A stretch of DNA of 64,000 nt from Eutreptiella sp. 'Long Island Sound 2002' (taxonomy: Eukaryota; Euglenozoa; Euglenophyceae; Eutreptiales; Eutreptiaceae), in NCBI GenBank assembly GCA_964036045.1, contig OZ038384.1, positions 97,095,474 to 97,159,473 on the forward strand. Direction: 5' to 3'. Under the pieces are notes generated by a model. The model searched no databases and was not told the origin of the DNA. It worked only from the letters and a program-made list of their open reading frames with translations. Below are positions 10,762 through 21,596 of this stretch, piece by piece (within the stretch, counting starts at the first letter, position 1; each line of letters starts with the position of its first letter). Made by a program: the position numbers and the translations under genes.

Positions 10762-13098
10762 TCAGGAGGCGGGACCAGAGGGGGTGTCCACGTGCTCCTT
10801 GTGCCACGACTGCAGACTCTGATGGTGGGTGCAGACGGTGACGGGATGGAGGGCTATGTACCCAGCCCATTTCGTGAGAGCCATGACGATGGCATACCCT
10901 TCCTTTTCTCGGGGCGTCCACGTCCGTCTCTGGCCTTCCGCCAGGACTCGGCTCCAGAAGGCCACGGGCACGTGCCTCCCATCGTCAAGCACTTGCTCCA
11001 ACACAGCGCCAACGGCGTAGTCGGAAGCGTCGGTGCGCAGGACGAACCCTCGATCAGGATCCACGAGGTGCAGACCCACTGCGGATAGCAGCGCCTGCTT
11101 CATCCCCTCAAAGGCACGGTCGGACTCTTCAGTCCAGACCAGAGCCTTCTTGGACACCTTCTTGGTCTCCTCTCGGTTGCCCTGGAGCATGGTCGTCATG
11201 GGGGCTGCATACTCGGCATACATTTTGATATACCCCGAGTAGTAGTTGCAGAACCCCAGATACGCCCGTAGCTCAGAGACCGTTTTGGGCTTTTCCCAGT
11301 GCTCAATCGCAGCCACTTTGCCAGGTATGGGCTTTCGCTGCCCGTTCCCGACTACGTGGCCAGCGAAGACCACCTCGCTTACCGCAATGGTGGCCTTGTC
11401 ACTGCTGCCCGTGAGTTTGGGCCGAACCAGAAGGTCCAGCACTCGAGTGACGTCCCTCTCATGTGCCTCCAGGAGCTCCTCGTAGCTCATACTGGGGTCC
11501 CCGGACGCGATGATCACGTCGTCTACCAAAGGGTCCGCACAGTCACGCACCGGCTCAAGCAGGTTCTCCAGCATCCGCTGAAAAGCCGCATTGCCGTTGG
11601 TAACGCCCATGGGCATCACCTTCCACTGGAGAGGTCCAAGTGGGGTGGTCATGGCTGTGCAGGCACGGGACTCCTCGGCGAGAGGCATCTGATGATAACC
11701 ATGTTTCAGGTCAATCACCGTGAAGATCCTCCGCCGGTGTTGTTTTTGCAGCATGTCCTCAATGAGGGGCAGCGTATAGCTGTCATGCTGCGTTTGGGCG
11801 TTTAGGCCGCGGTAGTCGACCACGAGCCGCCACTCACCGGCCACCTTCTTAGGGACGACAAAGCACGGAGAGGCCCACTCGGAGTGGCACGGCTCAAGCC
11901 AGCCTCTCTTGATGAAGTCACGGAGGATCTTCTCCATGGCCTCTTTCCTCTCGCCCCTCAGGGCAAACTCCCGGTGCCGATACACATGGGGGTCCTGCTT
12001 CAGTCGTATCTTGGCCTCGCCGTACGGTCCACGCACCGGTGGGGGAAACACAGGCTTTCCGCTGAAGAAGGTATCACCATACTTCTGCTTCAGCCTTGCC
12101 CTCAATGCCTGGATCTTGGGGCAGTCATCGGACTCCGCCTTGGCTTTTCTGGGCACCTGGACCACTGAGCTTACTTGAGGGGTAGCGACCCCGCTCGGCT
12201 TCGGCTCAGGCGGTCTTCCCAGGTGGCCCAAAGGGCCATCTCTGGTCTTGCCTCGGAATAGATTGCCGTAGGTGGGTGGGTTACCCCCGACCGGCTCGTC
12301 CTGGCTGGACAAGTGGTCAAGCACCCTCCTTACGAAGGTGTCTCCATCATAGGAACCACAGACGATCGAGTCCACTTCCCACCAGGCTTTGTCCTGGCCC
12401 TTGCCCTCACGCTGGCTTCCCCAGTCGTGAAAGGGCTGATCCATATACCCCTGAACCAGATCCAACTCCTCTTCCGTGAGGGGGTCCTCCGGTTCTCCCA
12501 TGTCAACAGGGGGAACCGCAAAGCATTGCCGCCATGGCCCCGCTATGATGCGGTTGACACACACCAAATCTGTGGTATCGGCCTGATCAAGGCCCCCATC
12601 CACATAGTGGAATTCCATTGGCCATCTCTGGGGTGGCATAGGCTGTCCCTTAGCGTCCTGATAGACACTCTCTCCAGCCGGTAGGACGACCTTGTTTAAG
12701 GTCATGTTGGTCAATGAGACTACCCAATGTGGGGTACTTTCCTCCTCGGTGCATCCCATAGGAACAACCAGCACTGCCTTGGAGCGGTCGTTGCGAATCT
12801 TCGCTATCGCTCTTGGAATGTCCCAACGGGGGCAATGGATCCACATCAATCCCTGATGTGGACCCCAGTGCTTCTTCCACGCGGAGTCCTGTGCGCTCCA
12901 GTACTTCTCACAAACCCGCAGATGGGCGGAGGTTCCTGAAGAGAATGCATCCAGGGCCAGATCGGAAGCTCCCAGGTCCGCGACCACTCGGCTCGCCACT
13001 TCCGGCATTACGCCGTACTCCTGGTTTGCTGGCCCAGTGGGCTCAGTGTCCAGCGCGGCCACTTCGAGCTGATTGCGTTCGGGTGGATCCATTGGCAT
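10762..13098 (-). pseudogene. Element A methyltransferase-like domain, reverse transcriptase and RNase H
   Basis: This 778-codon frame holds three parts. Residues about 48-165 resemble the N6-adenine-methyltransferase-like domain of DIRS-type retroelements and phage Dam enzymes (LDAFSS..., then VLVVPMG), but the NPPF-type catalytic motif reads IHCPRW and looks inactive. RT spans about 365-545, with VVDYRGLN, VIDLKHGYHQM and LVDD (524-527). RNase H follows, with TDAS and PREKEGYA. The later aspartate of the family TDHKSL motif is His here (CTHHQSL), which should weaken RNase H. The frame stops at TGA 10,762, where element C has arginine at the same position, so a CGA-to-TGA mutation is likely. 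Protease lies upstream in another frame, so a frameshift separates them. Decayed copy. Confidence 0.92.
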
Positions 13099-13901
13099 TC
13101 CACATGGTGCTCAGGTGACGAAAGCCACACGAGCTGGTCGTCCTGGTACAGGGTCATGGAGGCCTGGGCCGGGAGGACGCCGGAGTCTGTCTCCATCATG
13201 AAGTCGTACCCAACGATCATGTCCGAGTCCATCTCGGCCTCATAGAAGCGACCTTGCAGGAGGATTTACTTGCCGAGGTCCGGGCGACTCAGCTCACGAT
13301 GGTTCACAAACTGCAGCCCGATGGCCGCTTCCTTCGTGCCTCCCACCATGTACTGGCCGTTCGCCACCTTCAGCCTGACAGGTTTCCGACTGTCGGTCAA
13401 ACACTTTGGTGGAAGTAGGCCAGCCTTGACCAAGCTGACCTGTGCTCCCGTGTCGACCAACACGTCGAAGACCTTTTCCACTTCCCCGCATAAGGCACGG
13501 ACCTTAAGGTGCAACTGCCGCTCACGCCCAACACGGTGCACGGCGTGCAAGCTCAGGATCTCCGGCCGTTCCAGAAGCTCAACAAGCGACTGGTGCAGGT
13601 CGTGGACAATGGGCTCAGGCTGCCCATCTGCAGCATCCAGCTGCGGTCCGGGTGATCCTCCGATACTCTCGGATAGATCTTGAAGTACATCAAACACGTT
13701 CTTGGTCGCGAAGGATGGACGGGCGCAAGGGTTCGTGCCTTCACTTGCCCTCACCCCGCCACCGCGACTGGGTGCCGGACCGGGCCTTCCGCCTGCGGCA
13801 ATCCCTTTGTGCTTACCGACTCCCGATTGGGATGGTGTGGCGCTTCCCACGACACCATCCTGCGACCGCCCTAGCTGGGGCCCTTGGCTGCAGGGGCTCC
13901 G
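13008..13901 (-). pseudogene. Element A protease region
   Basis: Retroviral-type aspartic protease that would cleave the Gag-Pol polyprotein. The frame follows the gag TAG directly; the first start codon after it is a GTG at 13,850. The active-site motif is VLVDTGAQVSLV at roughly 13,430-13,465, followed by RLKVANGQYMVGG. An in-frame TAA at 13,266-13,268 interrupts the domain: the same frame continues with a segment matching the end of the element C protease (GRFYEAE here, GKFYEAS in C). It then runs to 13,008, overlapping the start of the next frame (13,098), so a one-base frameshift is also needed to enter RT. Gag and protease share one frame. Confidence 0.85.
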
Positions 13902-16142
13902 CTAGGGGGCGTCGGTTGTGGAAGTAGGGGTATTCTCCTCCGCATCAACCTCGTTGACACCCTTCTTCCTCCTATTCCTAGGCTTCTTGTCCTTGTCCTT
14001 GTTCTTGTCGTTCTCGTTGTTCTCCTTGTTCTTGTTGTCCGACCTGGGATCCCAGTTCCTCTTGATCTCCTGGATCTCCTTGGCTAACTCGGTCCCCTGC
14101 GACATCAGCTTGGAGAGCTCGTCTTTGTCGACCTCCACTTTGGCCTCCCGGATACCCGCAGGTGCACGCTTCTTCGACCCGTGCGCCTTCTTGTAGGCCT
14201 CCGTGTCAGCCTGGTGGGTGGGGCATGTTCGGTGGTCATGGTTGAAGCCTTTCTTCCTCCCATAACACACGAAACAGCCCTGAGGGTGAGCTCGTATGAA
14301 CTCCCCAAAGGACAGCGGAGGGTCGCCAATGCGGCGGGGGTCCCTCTTCTCCTTCTTCTTCCAACCCGGCTGCAGGGGCTTCCAGCTTCCCCGGTTGCTC
14401 CCCGCGCCGTTGTGGGCCACGAAGGCACAAACGGCCATCTCGGCGGGCTCATTGTCGTCGTCATCGTCGACGAGAGCTTCATCGCCATCGGCTCCCGCTG
14501 GGTCCATGGCAGCTTTTCCGCCAGGCCCCTCGCCAACGTAGTTGACGTCGCGGTCGCCGGGCCTCAACCCGCGGGTGTGGTGGAGGTTCTGGTACTCCTT
14601 GAGTACTTCCTCTCCAACCCACTCCAGGATCTCGTCGCAGCTCATCCGCGCCGGGATGGCCTGCAGACGGACGGTCTGGCCGCTCACGTCACACTCGTCA
14701 AGGCGCCACATCGCGGTCTTCTCGCGATCGCCCGAGACGGTGATGAGGAGAGCGTTCCGCAGGGAGTGCCGTTTGACATCCTTGGCCACGTTCTTCCTCG
14801 TCCAAGCCACCACGTTCGTATGATACTCTTTGGGGAGCATCATCTTGACCATGTGGTTGGACTTGGCCCTCTTGGCTTCCTCCTTGGTGACCCTCTTGAT
14901 CCATGCTTCCGGCAGCATGGAAAGCAGGCGAGCCTGCTCGTCACCCTCGTTCCAGTCCTCCACGTTGCGGCGGAAGATGGTGTATTGCCCTCGGAAGTCT
15001 CGCCAGTCCCGTAGGCGGATCTCCCGTCCATCATGCTGAAGCTTGATGGACTTCCACCGCTTGGCAGCCACCTGCGGAGCATCCACCCGCTCCTGCTCGT
15101 TGAGCCACTTCTTGGCTTCCTTGAGGGTGTTGATTTTCCCCTCCTTGGTCGCCACGAAGTATAGCTCTTGGAGCACTTCCGGCAGGCGGTACCTGAACCG
15201 TCTGAAGACATATTTCTCCGCATCTGCGGGATCCATGTCTTCAGTGATGGTCACCCCCCAATCGTCCAGCTTCTCCAAGAAGCGGTCGAGGTTGAGGGGG
15301 TTGCCATCGTACATGGGGGGCTTGATGTCCTTCAAGTCTTCCCACACGGCAGCATCCGCGGCCTTAGAGACCATGAACGCCGGCCGCGAGGTCGACCGAG
15401 GTTCCCATCTGCCTCTCCGAAGGACTCCGACGGCTGCCACTTCCATCTCCTCCCCGGTATCCGCGTGGCCACGCCGTGGTTCCTCCATGTACGCTGAACC
15501 TAGATGTTCACGCCGTACCCCTTCTATGTATGCCTCCTCATCACGGCGCCGGCGGCTGCGTTCAGCGGTCTCCCGTTGTACACCACGCAGCGGGGAAATG
15601 TCGAACTCCTCCAGGTCCAGGTCCAGGTCCTCACCTCCACCGACATCCCATTCCACGTCTCCTCTGGGGACCTCATCCCTGAGTCCACCATAACGTCCAC
15701 CAGCCACTGGGATTGGCTCCGGGGCTGGTGCGGAGCTTCGGGGGCGTACCGGTGTACGCGGTGAAGCGCGGCGGTTGTGGTACTCCGCGCTGAGCCACTC
15801 ATCACGCCAATCCTCACTGCCACTGCCGGGCGGCACGCGCTCGTTGCGGCGGCCCGCGCTGTGGTGAGAGGGGGCGGTGAGAGAGGGGGCACTGGCGCTG
15901 GGGCGACTCCTGGGGGCTCCGCCGGGGGCGTGGGGTCTGCCTGGACCTGGTCTGGGTCCCCAGCCGTCGTCCGACGAGCCAGACTCCAGGGGTGGGTGGT
16001 CGCTGCCGACGCTCCCACGGGCTTCCAGCGCGTCCAGCCTCTGCTGCAGGCCGCTGATGACCTTGTTCAGCGACCTGGTCTCGCCCCTGGCGATGTCCAG
16101 CAGCTTCTGGGTGGCGGTGGCGACGCTGGCGCTCTTGACCAT
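13902..16142 (-). pseudogene. Element A gag, capsid and nucleocapsid part
   Basis: This 746-codon frame encodes the structural protein that packages element RNA. It starts with a helical segment (SLNKVISGLQQRLDALEARG), then an Arg/Pro/Ser-rich linker. A retrotransposon gag core follows (PPMYDGNPLNLDRFLEKLDDW onward, about 15,315 downward). A zinc knuckle of the form CFVC...HDH..C lies at about 14,228-14,278, and the C-terminus is Lys/Arg-rich. It ends TAG CGG at 13,902, and protease continues in the same frame. Comparison with element B shows that the true N-terminal part lies upstream in another frame, so a frameshift occurred near 16,150-16,200. Programmed readthrough at the TAG is possible. 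Confidence 0.85.
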
Positions 16143-16878
16143 CTCGATCTTGGCGATGTCCAGCTCTCTCTGCGCGCGCGCGGCGAGCCCTGGCGATGCG
16201 AGTCATCTCGCCCTTGCCCGTGTCTACCTCGCACTCGAGGAACTGGACCCTCCTGCGGAGATAGACAATCCACCGCCAGGTGGCATCCGGGTCGCCGTCC
16301 CCTGGTGGGTCGTCGGGGTCCCCAGGGGGTCCTCCAGGAGGGCCTCCGCCGGGTCCGCCCGGTCCAGGGGGTCCTCCCCCGCCCGGTGGTCCGCGTCCAG
16401 GGGGTCCACTTGGTGGGCGTCCTCCAGGGGGTCCTGATGGTCCTCCGCCAGGGGGTCCTGGTGGGTCTCCGCCAGGTCGCCTCGGTGGGTCCGAGGATGG
16501 GGGCTTCTTCGTGTGGTCGAAGTCCATGTCGTCATCCTCGTCCATGTCGCTCCACCTGGGCGTCTCGGTCTCGGAAGACTCCGACTTCCGGTAGGGAGGA
16601 GGGAGATCCTCATCCTCACCTTCCGGCTCCATCGGGACGTCTCCGCCTCCTCCGCCAGCCACTCCTCGGCGATGTCGGCGGCCTCGTTCATCCCCGTCGC
16701 TGGCGGTGAAGAAGGGGTCACTGTCGTGGGGATGTCCGCCCGCTGGCCTCCGTGGCCTCTCGGGGGTCTTCCCCTTACCCTTCCTCCGTCGGTGGGCGGT
16801 GGGGCCACTGCTCCCACTGCTGCCTGTGTCGACCTCGTTCAGCGTCATCTTGGAGGAGGCGTCCCCTTCGAAGAGCCT
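16143..16878 (-). pseudogene. Element A gag, acidic and Gly/Pro-rich segment
   Basis: This segment encodes an acidic Asp/Glu-rich stretch and then a collagen-like Gly-Pro-Pro-rich stretch (about 16,280-16,480), ending in a basic helical segment (YLRRRVQFLECEVDTGKGEM). It continues the frame of the coiled-coil part after the TGA at 16,879. The equivalent codon in element B is CGA, so the stop is a mutation. The first in-frame ATG is at 16,848. The frame is lost around 16,150-16,200 relative to the capsid part. Low-complexity gag extensions like this have no assigned function that I know. Confidence 0.75.
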
Positions 16879-17880
16879 TCAAAGGGTCTCCACTCGTGAT
16901 CCTCCCGGGGGAGTCTCGCGGCGGAGCTTGGCCTCTGCCTCCTCCATTGCGGCGGCGGTGGCTGCGGCAGCTCGCCTTTCGGCCTCCTCCCGGGCACGAG
17001 CCGCCTCGGCTTCCCGGGCCTGCTGCAGCCGCGCCTTCTCTGCTTCCAACGCCGCCAACTCCGCCTCCGTCTTGGCCCTCTCCTCAGCGACCTTCCGTCG
17101 CGCGGCCTCGATGGCGTCCTTCTTGGCGGCGTCCGCCTGGGCCTTAGCCGTTGCCTCGGCGTGGGCCCTTTCCTCCGCCTCCTTCTTTGCCCTCTCTTGG
17201 GCAAGCGCCTCTTCCAGCGCCTTCACCTCGGCCTCCTTGCAGGCAATGGCCTCCTGGGTCAGGCGGGCTTCCTCGGCGGTTGCCGCCACCTCACCCGTGA
17301 TCCGGGCAGTCACTGCCTCATGGGCGGCCACAGCCGTGAGACCGGCCGCGATGGCTGCCACGGTCGAGGCGTGGTAGTCCATGCCTCTGCCCCACTTGGT
17401 GGCCTCCTCATGGGCGATGCCGACGGCGCCCTCCACGGCAGCGTTCTGCTGCGTGGCCCGTTGCCGGGCAACCCGAAAATTGCAGGGCACCCCACAGGTG
17501 CGCTCGCAGGCGCGCGCCACATCCCTTTGGTGGGGATTGACGCTGCCGCTGGAGCTGGCCTGGTGGGCCGGCATCCTCCCGCGGTGGGCCGACTCCACGT
17601 CGCTGCTGGGGCCTGACTTCCTTAGGAGAAGCGGACGGGGCTTGGCCCTGGCCTGCTTGGCGACTTCCAGGAAGTCACCAAGGGTGGTGTGGCCGGGGTG
17701 GTGACCGCCATTGGCCTGTTGGGGGCTGTGGGCTGGGGTTCCACCCCTGGCGCTTTGGGCGGCTTCGGTGGCCAGGGATTCCTGGTACTTCCGCCACTTT
17801 CGCTCCCGCCTCCTGTCCCCGGCGGAACGCTTCTCCTTCCCAGGAGACGCGCTGCTGCTGCTGCCCTGCAGCCTGCGCTC
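16879..17880 (-). pseudogene. Element A gag, Ala/Glu coiled-coil segment
   Basis: The protein is dominated by an alanine-, glutamate- and lysine-rich region (about 16,950-17,290) with heptad-like spacing, predicted to form a long coiled coil. Ahead of it are Gln-, Ser- and Pro-rich stretches. It aligns with element B 62,316-63,310. At 17,880 the homology to B stops abruptly and viral DNA begins, so the N-terminal part of gag is cut off; the remainder lies at 21,869-22,242. The open frame continues into viral DNA as far as 17,976 by chance. Ends in TGA at 16,879 where B has CGA. Confidence 0.8.
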
Positions 17881-18211
17881 GTTCCCCCTCAATCGTATTC
17901 GCATACTGGCCGTACCGTGCATCTCGTTCGGCATCTGGTAGATTATCAGGGACCAGGCTTTTAAAGATATTGTCAAATTTCAAATCATCGTTCGTCATTA
18001 TATCTTGAGCAAGAATCACACTATCAACCCACATACCGTCATAACGAATATTATCGCCGAATATGTCTTTGATCATTTGATTGATTCTGATTGTCTTACC
18101 AAACACTTCGACAGAACCTTTCGCCCTTTTCACATAGCTGCTATTCGCCTCATTTCCTTGATCTGCACTGAAGGGGTGATACGTCGCAGAAGGATGACAA
18201 GGGTCCCCCAT
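17881..18211 (-). pseudogene. Virus-type hypothetical gene, 3' truncated
   Basis: The frame starts at ATG 18,211 behind a very A/T-rich leader (about 18,212-18,255) and encodes about 110 viral residues before running into retrotransposon sequence at 17,880. It then continues out of the gag frame to 17,675. The protein is hydrophilic, with acidic and basic stretches (VFGKTIRINQMIKDIFG) and no membrane segment. I do not recognise the family. The C-terminus is lost at the insertion border. Confidence 0.6.
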
Positions 18212-18794
18212 GTTTTTTATTTATTTATACTTGAAATTTATTTAATTTTATTTTAGTGTGTCGTGATCTGGGTTTTGGCGACAACCGGTGTGTGCGTCTG
18301 TCACCCTCGTCCGTGCTGTGATAACCCCTCCAAAACTTGCCCGATTGGTCACTGAACAGGCGTGGTGGTGGTGGCAAGCCAACCCGCACCCTTTTTTGTG
18401 TATGTGTGTGGGCTCGTGTCTGCTACTATTTCCGGTGTTCGTTTTCCATCGTTTTCCATTTCCGATTGATCCATCACCGAGATGCGCAAAGACACAGACA
18501 CACCACACGCGGAGCCGAGCACAGAAAAAGAACAAGAAGAAGACACCAATGAGAAACGACAGATCCACCCGCCGTCCGTTGCCCTTTGTCAACAAAAAAA
18601 AACCGGCCCATGGACGTGGACATCGTGATGCATGTCAAAGCATACATACACATGCGCGCCTGGTAGTCAATTGGCAAACGCCCCAACCCCGGAGTCGTCA
18701 TGGCCCCTATAGTCAGGGGAGAGGGCGGGGGGTGCAGTGTATAGCATATACCACCACGTGGCTGAGTGGCAGACCAACCACCACCCGCTGTCAC
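18212..18794. other. Spacer within the viral fragment
   Basis: About 580 bases between two viral frames. A 115-codon minus-strand frame with a hydrophobic stretch (18,248-18,595) and a 186-codon plus-strand frame overlap here. Neither has family resemblance or a convincing start, so I leave the stretch uncalled. The A/T-rich end near 18,212-18,255 looks like a promoter for the next gene. Confidence 0.5.
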
Positions 18795-19578
18795 TCACAC
18801 AACCACATTAAATTCGGAATTTCGGATAGACAGCGCAGCGAAAACTGACTGCTCCCCAACCCGCATTCTGCGTAGAACCGTCCTTACCATCCTATGCCAC
18901 GTGCACACACCCATCGGGGGGGTTACAATGGAGAAGTCCGGATTTCTTGCAAGCCGGCATATATACTGGGAACGCCTTTCGCGCAACAACAGTTCCCTCG
19001 TTTCAGTCACTATGGTATAGTTCGCCGGGGGTTCTAACACCCCAAAGCGGTGGCACCACACCGCCCGGGCACAGACAGGCACGTGAAAACGGACATCCGC
19101 CTCGGTCCTGAAAAGCCGATGGCACAGGTCACAGAAGTGACACCCACAGTGTTGGCACTTCACATCACACGACTCCTCGTACTCGTACGGCTGGTTACAG
19201 CACGGGGATCGGTTCTCGGTCAGGATACCCTGGACCCTTTCCGCTATCTTGATCGGTGCCTCAATCACATTCTTGTGCCACTCGTCGTACAATTCCTTCC
19301 TCTGTGTCATGCAGATGGTTGTCCTCCCCAACCCACGAGACGCCGTGCACACGTTCCCATTCTCGCTTGGCAACCTCGACGCCCATGTCTATGAACTCGG
19401 CGAGCCCATCCTGTGCCAACAAGGCGTCACGGCTACGCTGTCCGAAGTATAGTATATCGTGACCCCGTAGCTGGTCCACGAGGGATATATTGCCCGTGCG
19501 GGCGGTGCCATCGCCGTGGAGTAACTGGTGTATCACCTCCCGTGACATATGCAAGGCATGTCCCCATACACTCGGCAT
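18795..19578 (-). pseudogene. Virus-type zinc-finger protein, frameshifted
   Basis: Two overlapping frames (19,578-19,261 and 19,373-18,795) read as one protein of about 250 residues with a frameshift near 19,330-19,350. The N-terminal part (from ATG 19,578, 27 bases after the preceding gene) is mixed helical. The C-terminal part has a dense Cys/His cluster (CCNQ...CDVKCQHCGCHFC..C, then H...C) typical of a zinc-binding fold. I do not recognise the family. The stop is at 18,795. Position in a tight same-strand array suggests expression as a single viral gene before the frameshift. Confidence 0.6.
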
Positions 19579-19605
19579 TACCAGTGCATATGCTAGTTTT
19601 ACTAA

Positions 19606-20283
19606 TTACAGGCGACGGCCGTACACAGGCGACGACCGGTAGCCCTCAACGGTCGTCGCCGTCGGTGGGCGTTTGGTACCCCCCTCCTGCGGCATCCAGC
19701 CCATCGCCTTCATGACTCCCGCCGCGACATCGGACTTCTGCGAATCACCCATTGCAGTCACGGAATCGTTATATTTCTGCATCTTTCGCTGGGCCTGTAA
19801 CAGGACACCGCTGTACGGAAAGTGTGGCTTGTACGGGGTTTCTGGCCCAATCCACGAGTCGGTGTGATCCACCATCAGAGTATCGACGATCGAGATCTCG
19901 GCCTTGTAGTCAACCTCGAACTCCTTCTTCAAAAAAATAATCTTGTAATCGAAGCCACGCTCTGCCAGCCTTAACAGGGCAGCCAGGACAACCGCGTAGA
20001 GCCGAGGGGACAACGAACCGACATCGGGCCGGAGCATCGTCGTGTGTATCCACGCACAGATGCCCCAGTACCCCATATCCTTGATCCGGGCACTGACAAA
20101 ATCGTCGAAGCCGTGGTCCGACATCACTGACACGATGTACCGGGGGTCTATATTCCCGACGAGGGTATATTCCTGCACGATCGCAACGGCGCGCTCGAGA
20201 CTCACCGGGCAGATGGCGCATTTCGGGGGCTCGGTGACCACCGGTTGTGGCACTCGTTCCGATTTCGAAAAGCTGAACCCCAT
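19606..20283 (-). CDS. Virus-type putative N-myristoylated protein
   Basis: An intact 225-codon frame with ATG only 13 bases after the stop of the preceding gene. The N-terminus MGFSFSKSE fits the N-myristoylation rule (Gly2, Ser6). Residues 23-29 carry a CAICPV pair of cysteines. The middle is mixed helical, with no clear membrane segment. The C-terminus is Thr/Arg-rich. Viral structural and membrane-associated proteins often carry such a myristoylation start, but I cannot place this one in a family. It looks intact in sequence, though it is probably not expressed inside a retrotransposon copy. Confidence 0.65.
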   Translation of the reverse strand: MGFSFSKSERVPQPVVTEPPKCAICPVSLERAVAIVQEYTLVGNIDPRYIVSVMSDHGFDDFVSARIKDMGYWGICAWIHTTMLRPDVGSLSPRLYAVVLAALLRLAERGFDYKIIFLKKEFEVDYKAEISIVDTLMVDHTDSWIGPETPYKPHFPYSGVLLQAQRKMQKYNDSVTAMGDSQKSDVAAGVMKAMGWMPQEGGTKRPPTATTVEGYRSSPVYGRRL

Positions 20284-20296
20284 CCCTTTTTATTGA

Positions 20297-20569
20297 TTAC
20301 GCGACAACAGACTTCTCTTTCCATGACGGCTTAAGGGCCTTGTGCACAAAAGTGGCCGGGTCCACGTCCCTCAGCGCAGCGACGTAAGGCTCAACGACGG
20401 CTGATTCGGTGTTGGTATTGTCACCCTTCATCGCCTTGTCACCATCGCCGCCAAACCCGGAACGTTTGGTGACCAGTGCCCACACAATCACACCGATCAT
20501 CACCAGTACGGATACGAACAACGTAACCTTTACCCAATGGAATCCCTGACGGACGTCGGTGTCTGACAT
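20297..20569 (-). CDS. Virus-type small single-pass membrane protein
   Basis: 90 codons from ATG 20,569, 51 bases after the preceding gene. One hydrophobic segment lies at residues 13-33 (VTLFVSVLVMIGVIVWALV), followed by a Gly/Asp/Lys-rich and then mixed C-terminal region. This looks like a small virion membrane protein, but no family is recognised. A TAAAATATG context precedes the start. Confidence 0.6.
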   Translation of the reverse strand: MSDTDVRQGFHWVKVTLFVSVLVMIGVIVWALVTKRSGFGGDGDKAMKGDNTNTESAVVEPYVAALRDVDPATFVHKALKPSWKEKSVVA

Positions 20570-20620
20570 ATTTTACCGGCCTCTTTCTTGATTTATCCCA
20601 TGGTTGAATAGTACAAATTA

Positions 20621-21463
20621 TCAGTCGCCCAACAACACAAAAAACACAAACAGTATACCCGCCCCTATCGCGAGCGCCTTCTGTTTCCCCCCATCATCCA
20701 ACCCATCGAACCACGACTTGATTGACTGCAGGTGCACCTGCAGGGGATCGGAACCGGCACCCGCCTCGGTGGCCACGCCGTCCCGCGACACGGCCTGTCG
20801 CTGCTCGATGGTGCGCAACCCACCACCACCGTGACTGCCACGCTCTTCCTCGCGGTGATCGAATATGCACTGTGCAACCTGGTTCACGCCACCCAGGGTG
20901 TAGATCTTCCCTCGGTTGGACAAGGACACGTCTTGTATGCACGTCTGCTGCACGAGGTCCTGGCACGGGACGATCTGACCGGGTTAGACGCTGGACAGGG
21001 AACAGGGGGGGAACACACAGTGGGGTGTGGATGCGACGGACCCACGGGGTTTGCCCATCGCATCTGCCAGTTCGTTCGCACGGCCCTGGTAGTACGAGTT
21101 GGACTGAAAACAGGCGCATAGTTCGTCGTAGAGGATGCCCGGGCAGATGGACCGGAGTATGGGGCGGCACGGGTCGCGGTTCTCCGCACACCAGTCTCGG
21201 CAGTTCTTATCCGTCAGGACGTTCTGATTGGCCCGACAGTACTGCTCGCGAAAACTGGCTCGCTTGAAAGCTGGGTTGTCCGCCTCCGCGCGAATGGCCA
21301 CCTCACAGTCGTGTCGGAACGGGTTGCGACTACACACCTGCTCCGCGGTAGGCCCCGTAGGGGTGGGGCTGTGGTTAGGTTTAAGGTCAGGGTTGGGGAC
21401 ACAGTCTAAGCGTCCAGTGCGTCCAAACTGTTTACAGATCACCTCAGGTTGTCCAAATGCCAT
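20621..21463 (-). pseudogene. Virus-type cysteine-rich membrane protein, possible entry/fusion family
   Basis: The frame starts at ATG 21,463 and is open for 159 codons to an in-frame TAA at 20,984-20,986. The same frame then continues for about 120 codons to TGA 20,621. The first part is rich in cysteines, including a WC pair and a CACF word. The second part ends in a hydrophobic anchor (LAIGAGILFVFFVLL). Spacing of the Cys/Trp pattern followed by a C-terminal anchor recalls the poxvirus A16/G9/J5 and asfarvirus E199L type of entry-complex proteins. That is pattern recognition only. The C-terminal half is paralogous to the neighbouring fragment at 21,597-21,868. The single TAA makes this copy non-functional under the standard code. 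Confidence 0.6.
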
Positions 21464-21596
21464 AGTCTTTATTTAGGTACAGGTTCAATTCAGACTACGA
21501 TTTGCACAATATGCCCCCAAAAGATCCCTGAGTGCCATGGTTACCGTGTTGTTCTGGCAGATCCAAGCCACCCCCCACGCTAACAAACACACCAGG

